From Acidobacteriota bacterium (GTDB lineage: Bacteria; Acidobacteriota; Polarisedimenticolia; Polarisedimenticolales; Polarisedimenticolaceae), in NCBI GenBank assembly GCA_011773795.1, contig WVWW01000302.1, forward strand, positions 3,181-9,911: DNA of 6,731 nucleotides, in the 5' to 3' direction. Made by a program: the position numbers and the translations under genes. Shown here piece by piece: positions 5,960-6,731 of this stretch. The notes under the pieces are model-generated. The model saw only the letters and a program-made list of their open reading frames with translations, did not search any database and was not told the DNA's origin. The first letter of the stretch is position 1, and each line of letters begins with the position of its first letter.

Positions 5960-5991
5960 TGTCTCCTTTTTTTTACAGAACCGTGCCCGGT

Positions 5992-6731
5992 CTAGTAGGG
6001 CCGCAGCGCGTCGAGGTCCGGCGGTGCGACGAAGCCCTCGCGCGTCTCGAGCCGTTCGATGAGCTCGCGGACACTCGGGCGGTCGCCGTACCAGGGCAGC
6101 AGCGCGGCCAGACGCGACGCCTGTGTGATCCAGCGCTGCGCTTCCTCGCGGTCGCCGGCATCCTCGGCGATGCGCGCGAGCAGCTCGCAGGCGTGGATGC
6201 CACGCGTGGTCAGCAGGAGACCGTCACGGATCGCCGCCTCGAGGTTCTCTCGCGCGGCGCCGGCGCGACCGAGGCCGTGCTGCACGCGCGCCAGCTCGTA
6301 GCGCACGAGAGGATCCTGCGGTCGCGCGTCCAGGAACGCGGTGAGCGCTGCCTCTGCCCGCTCCGGCGACCCGCCCGCAACCTCCAGCTGCGCCAGGTAG
6401 CGTCGCTCTTGCAGGGTGAGGCTCTCCTTCTCATTCAATCGTGAGCGTGCGTCTGCGGGATTCCACCCCTCCTCGGTCGGCTCACCGAGTCGGGCGAGCA
6501 GCGCCCGCGCCTGGAACCCGCGCGAGAGGATTTCCCGGTCCTCGGCGATCAATCGTCGGAATCGATCGATCGCCTCCTCCGTGTCACCGCGCTGCGCCAG
6601 ACGACCGGCGTCCTCGAAGAGGACCTCCATGTCGCGTCCGTGCGCGCGGTCGCGTGTGACGCCCGGAAGCCAGTGCGTCGCGCCGATCAGGACGACGACG
6701 GCTACGGCGGATGCGATCAGCGGTTTCCGAT
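5992..6731 (-). CDS. Membrane-anchored TPR-like repeat protein (5' end outside window)
   Basis: The frame stays open for 245 residues from the window edge to a TAG at 5992-5994. The first in-window ATG (6630) is unlikely to be the true start: 33 residues upstream remain open and begin with RKPLIASAVAVVVLIGA, a basic residue pair plus hydrophobic stretch that looks like a signal anchor or signal peptide, followed by a charged linker. The soluble part is rich in A, L, E and R with helix-pair patterns of the TPR type. Examples are FEDAGRLAQRGDTEEAIDRF (visible residues ~38-57), an A-L-x-A-F-L-D-A-R-P repeat near 130-139, YELARVQHGLGRAGAARENL (~145-164) and CELLARIAEDAGDREEAQRW (~181-200). TPR solenoids bind proteins, often in membrane-complex assembly or export; no partner can be named. 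It points the same way as the redox operon but is separated by 190 bp, so it may be a separate transcription unit. Blade-by-blade repeat boundaries are approximate. Confidence 0.82.
   Translation of the reverse strand, partial: RKPLIASAVAVVVLIGATHWLPGVTRDRAHGRDMEVLFEDAGRLAQRGDTEEAIDRFRRLIAEDREILSRGFQARALLARLGEPTEEGWNPADARSRLNEKESLTLQERRYLAQLEVAGGSPERAEAALTAFLDARPQDPLVRYELARVQHGLGRAGAARENLEAAIRDGLLLTTRGIHACELLARIAEDAGDREEAQRWITQASRLAALLPWYGDRPSVRELIERLETREGFVAPPDLDALRPY

Larger units (their letters stand above)
5802..5991 (-). promoter_or_regulatory. 190-bp intergenic region upstream of the redox operon, probable promoter region
   Basis: This is the only sizeable non-coding gap in the window and is visibly less GC-rich than its surroundings, with an A8 run on the minus strand (5967-5974) and AT-rich patches near 5820-5850. 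Its position before the first gene of a tightly packed six-gene operon makes it the likely promoter and control region. I could not find a convincing pair of -35 and -10 hexamers or a -24/-12 sigma-54 element, so no promoter is placed. It contains the direct repeat listed separately and the Shine-Dalgarno GGAG at 5807-5810. No terminator for the TPR gene is recognisable here. Confidence 0.5.

Noticed and set aside
5944..5974. Possible plus-strand Rho-independent terminator: TCTGC-CGC-GCAGA hairpin, then T8.
   Set aside because: The stem is only 5 bp, 10 bases separate it from the T run, and no plus-strand gene exists to terminate.
5975..5991. Possible minus-strand terminator for the TPR gene: ACCG-GGCA-CGGT hairpin just after its stop.
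   Set aside because: Only a 4-bp stem, followed by an A run on the minus strand instead of the required T run.
5869..5991. The TPR reading frame stays open for about 41 codons after its TAG, through an A8 run that could be a slippery site, and includes both 13-bp repeats in phase.
   Set aside because: Runs of this length are common in GC-rich DNA, the peptide has no recognisable pattern, and the TPR protein looks complete at its TAG.
5802..5991. Weak promoter-like hexamers (for example TAGATT near 5840 and TTGAAG near 5925, minus strand).
   Set aside because: None forms a convincing -35/-10 pair at proper spacing.
4506..6062. A 518-codon plus-strand open frame crossing the intergenic gap.
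   Set aside because: Antisense to the PQQ-like propeller; no domain, and its end runs through the non-coding gap.

Overview
This GC-rich bacterial window carries seven protein-coding genes, all on the minus strand, so transcription runs from high to low coordinates. No RNA gene, CRISPR array, insertion sequence or other mobile element is visible. The secreted beta-propeller with a DWPQFRGP-type N-terminus, the NHL propeller and the Fe-S proteins recall Planctomycetota, Verrucomicrobiota, Acidobacteriota and similar GC-rich environmental lineages. No taxonomic marker is present, so this placement is inference.

Layout in transcription order: (1) 6731-5992, a membrane-anchored TPR-like protein whose 5' end lies outside the window. 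(2) 5991-5802, a 190-bp less GC-rich gap with a perfect 13-bp direct repeat; it probably holds the promoter of the next operon. (3) 5801-4542, a secreted PQQ-like (BamB/quinoprotein-fold) propeller. (4) 4540-3719, an NHL-repeat propeller without a signal peptide. (5) 3722-3135, a Tat-signal ferredoxin with 16 cysteines (NapG/HybA-like). (6) 3127-2162, a polytopic NapH/NosR-like 4Fe-4S membrane protein. (7) 2165-1281, a NuoE-type thioredoxin-fold 2Fe-2S protein fused to an N-terminal two-helix membrane anchor. (8) 1284 to beyond base 1, a NuoF/HndC-type NADH:acceptor flavoprotein cut by the window edge just before its SCGxC cluster motif. Genes 3 to 8 join by overlaps of 4 bases or gaps of 1 to 7 bases, so they form one tightly coupled operon.

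Working model (inference): NuoF and NuoE exchange electrons with NAD(H) in the cytoplasm. NuoE is tethered to the membrane beside the NapH-like protein, whose cysteine motifs lie in loops on both predicted faces. The Tat-targeted ferredoxin sits outside, as NapG does with NapH. The operon would thus encode a membrane-crossing electron conduit between NAD(H) and a quinone or periplasmic partner. The combination NapGH-like plus membrane-anchored NuoE plus HndC-like NuoF plus two propellers matches neither complex I, Rnf nor Nap as I know them. The catalytic partner is probably encoded downstream, below base 1.
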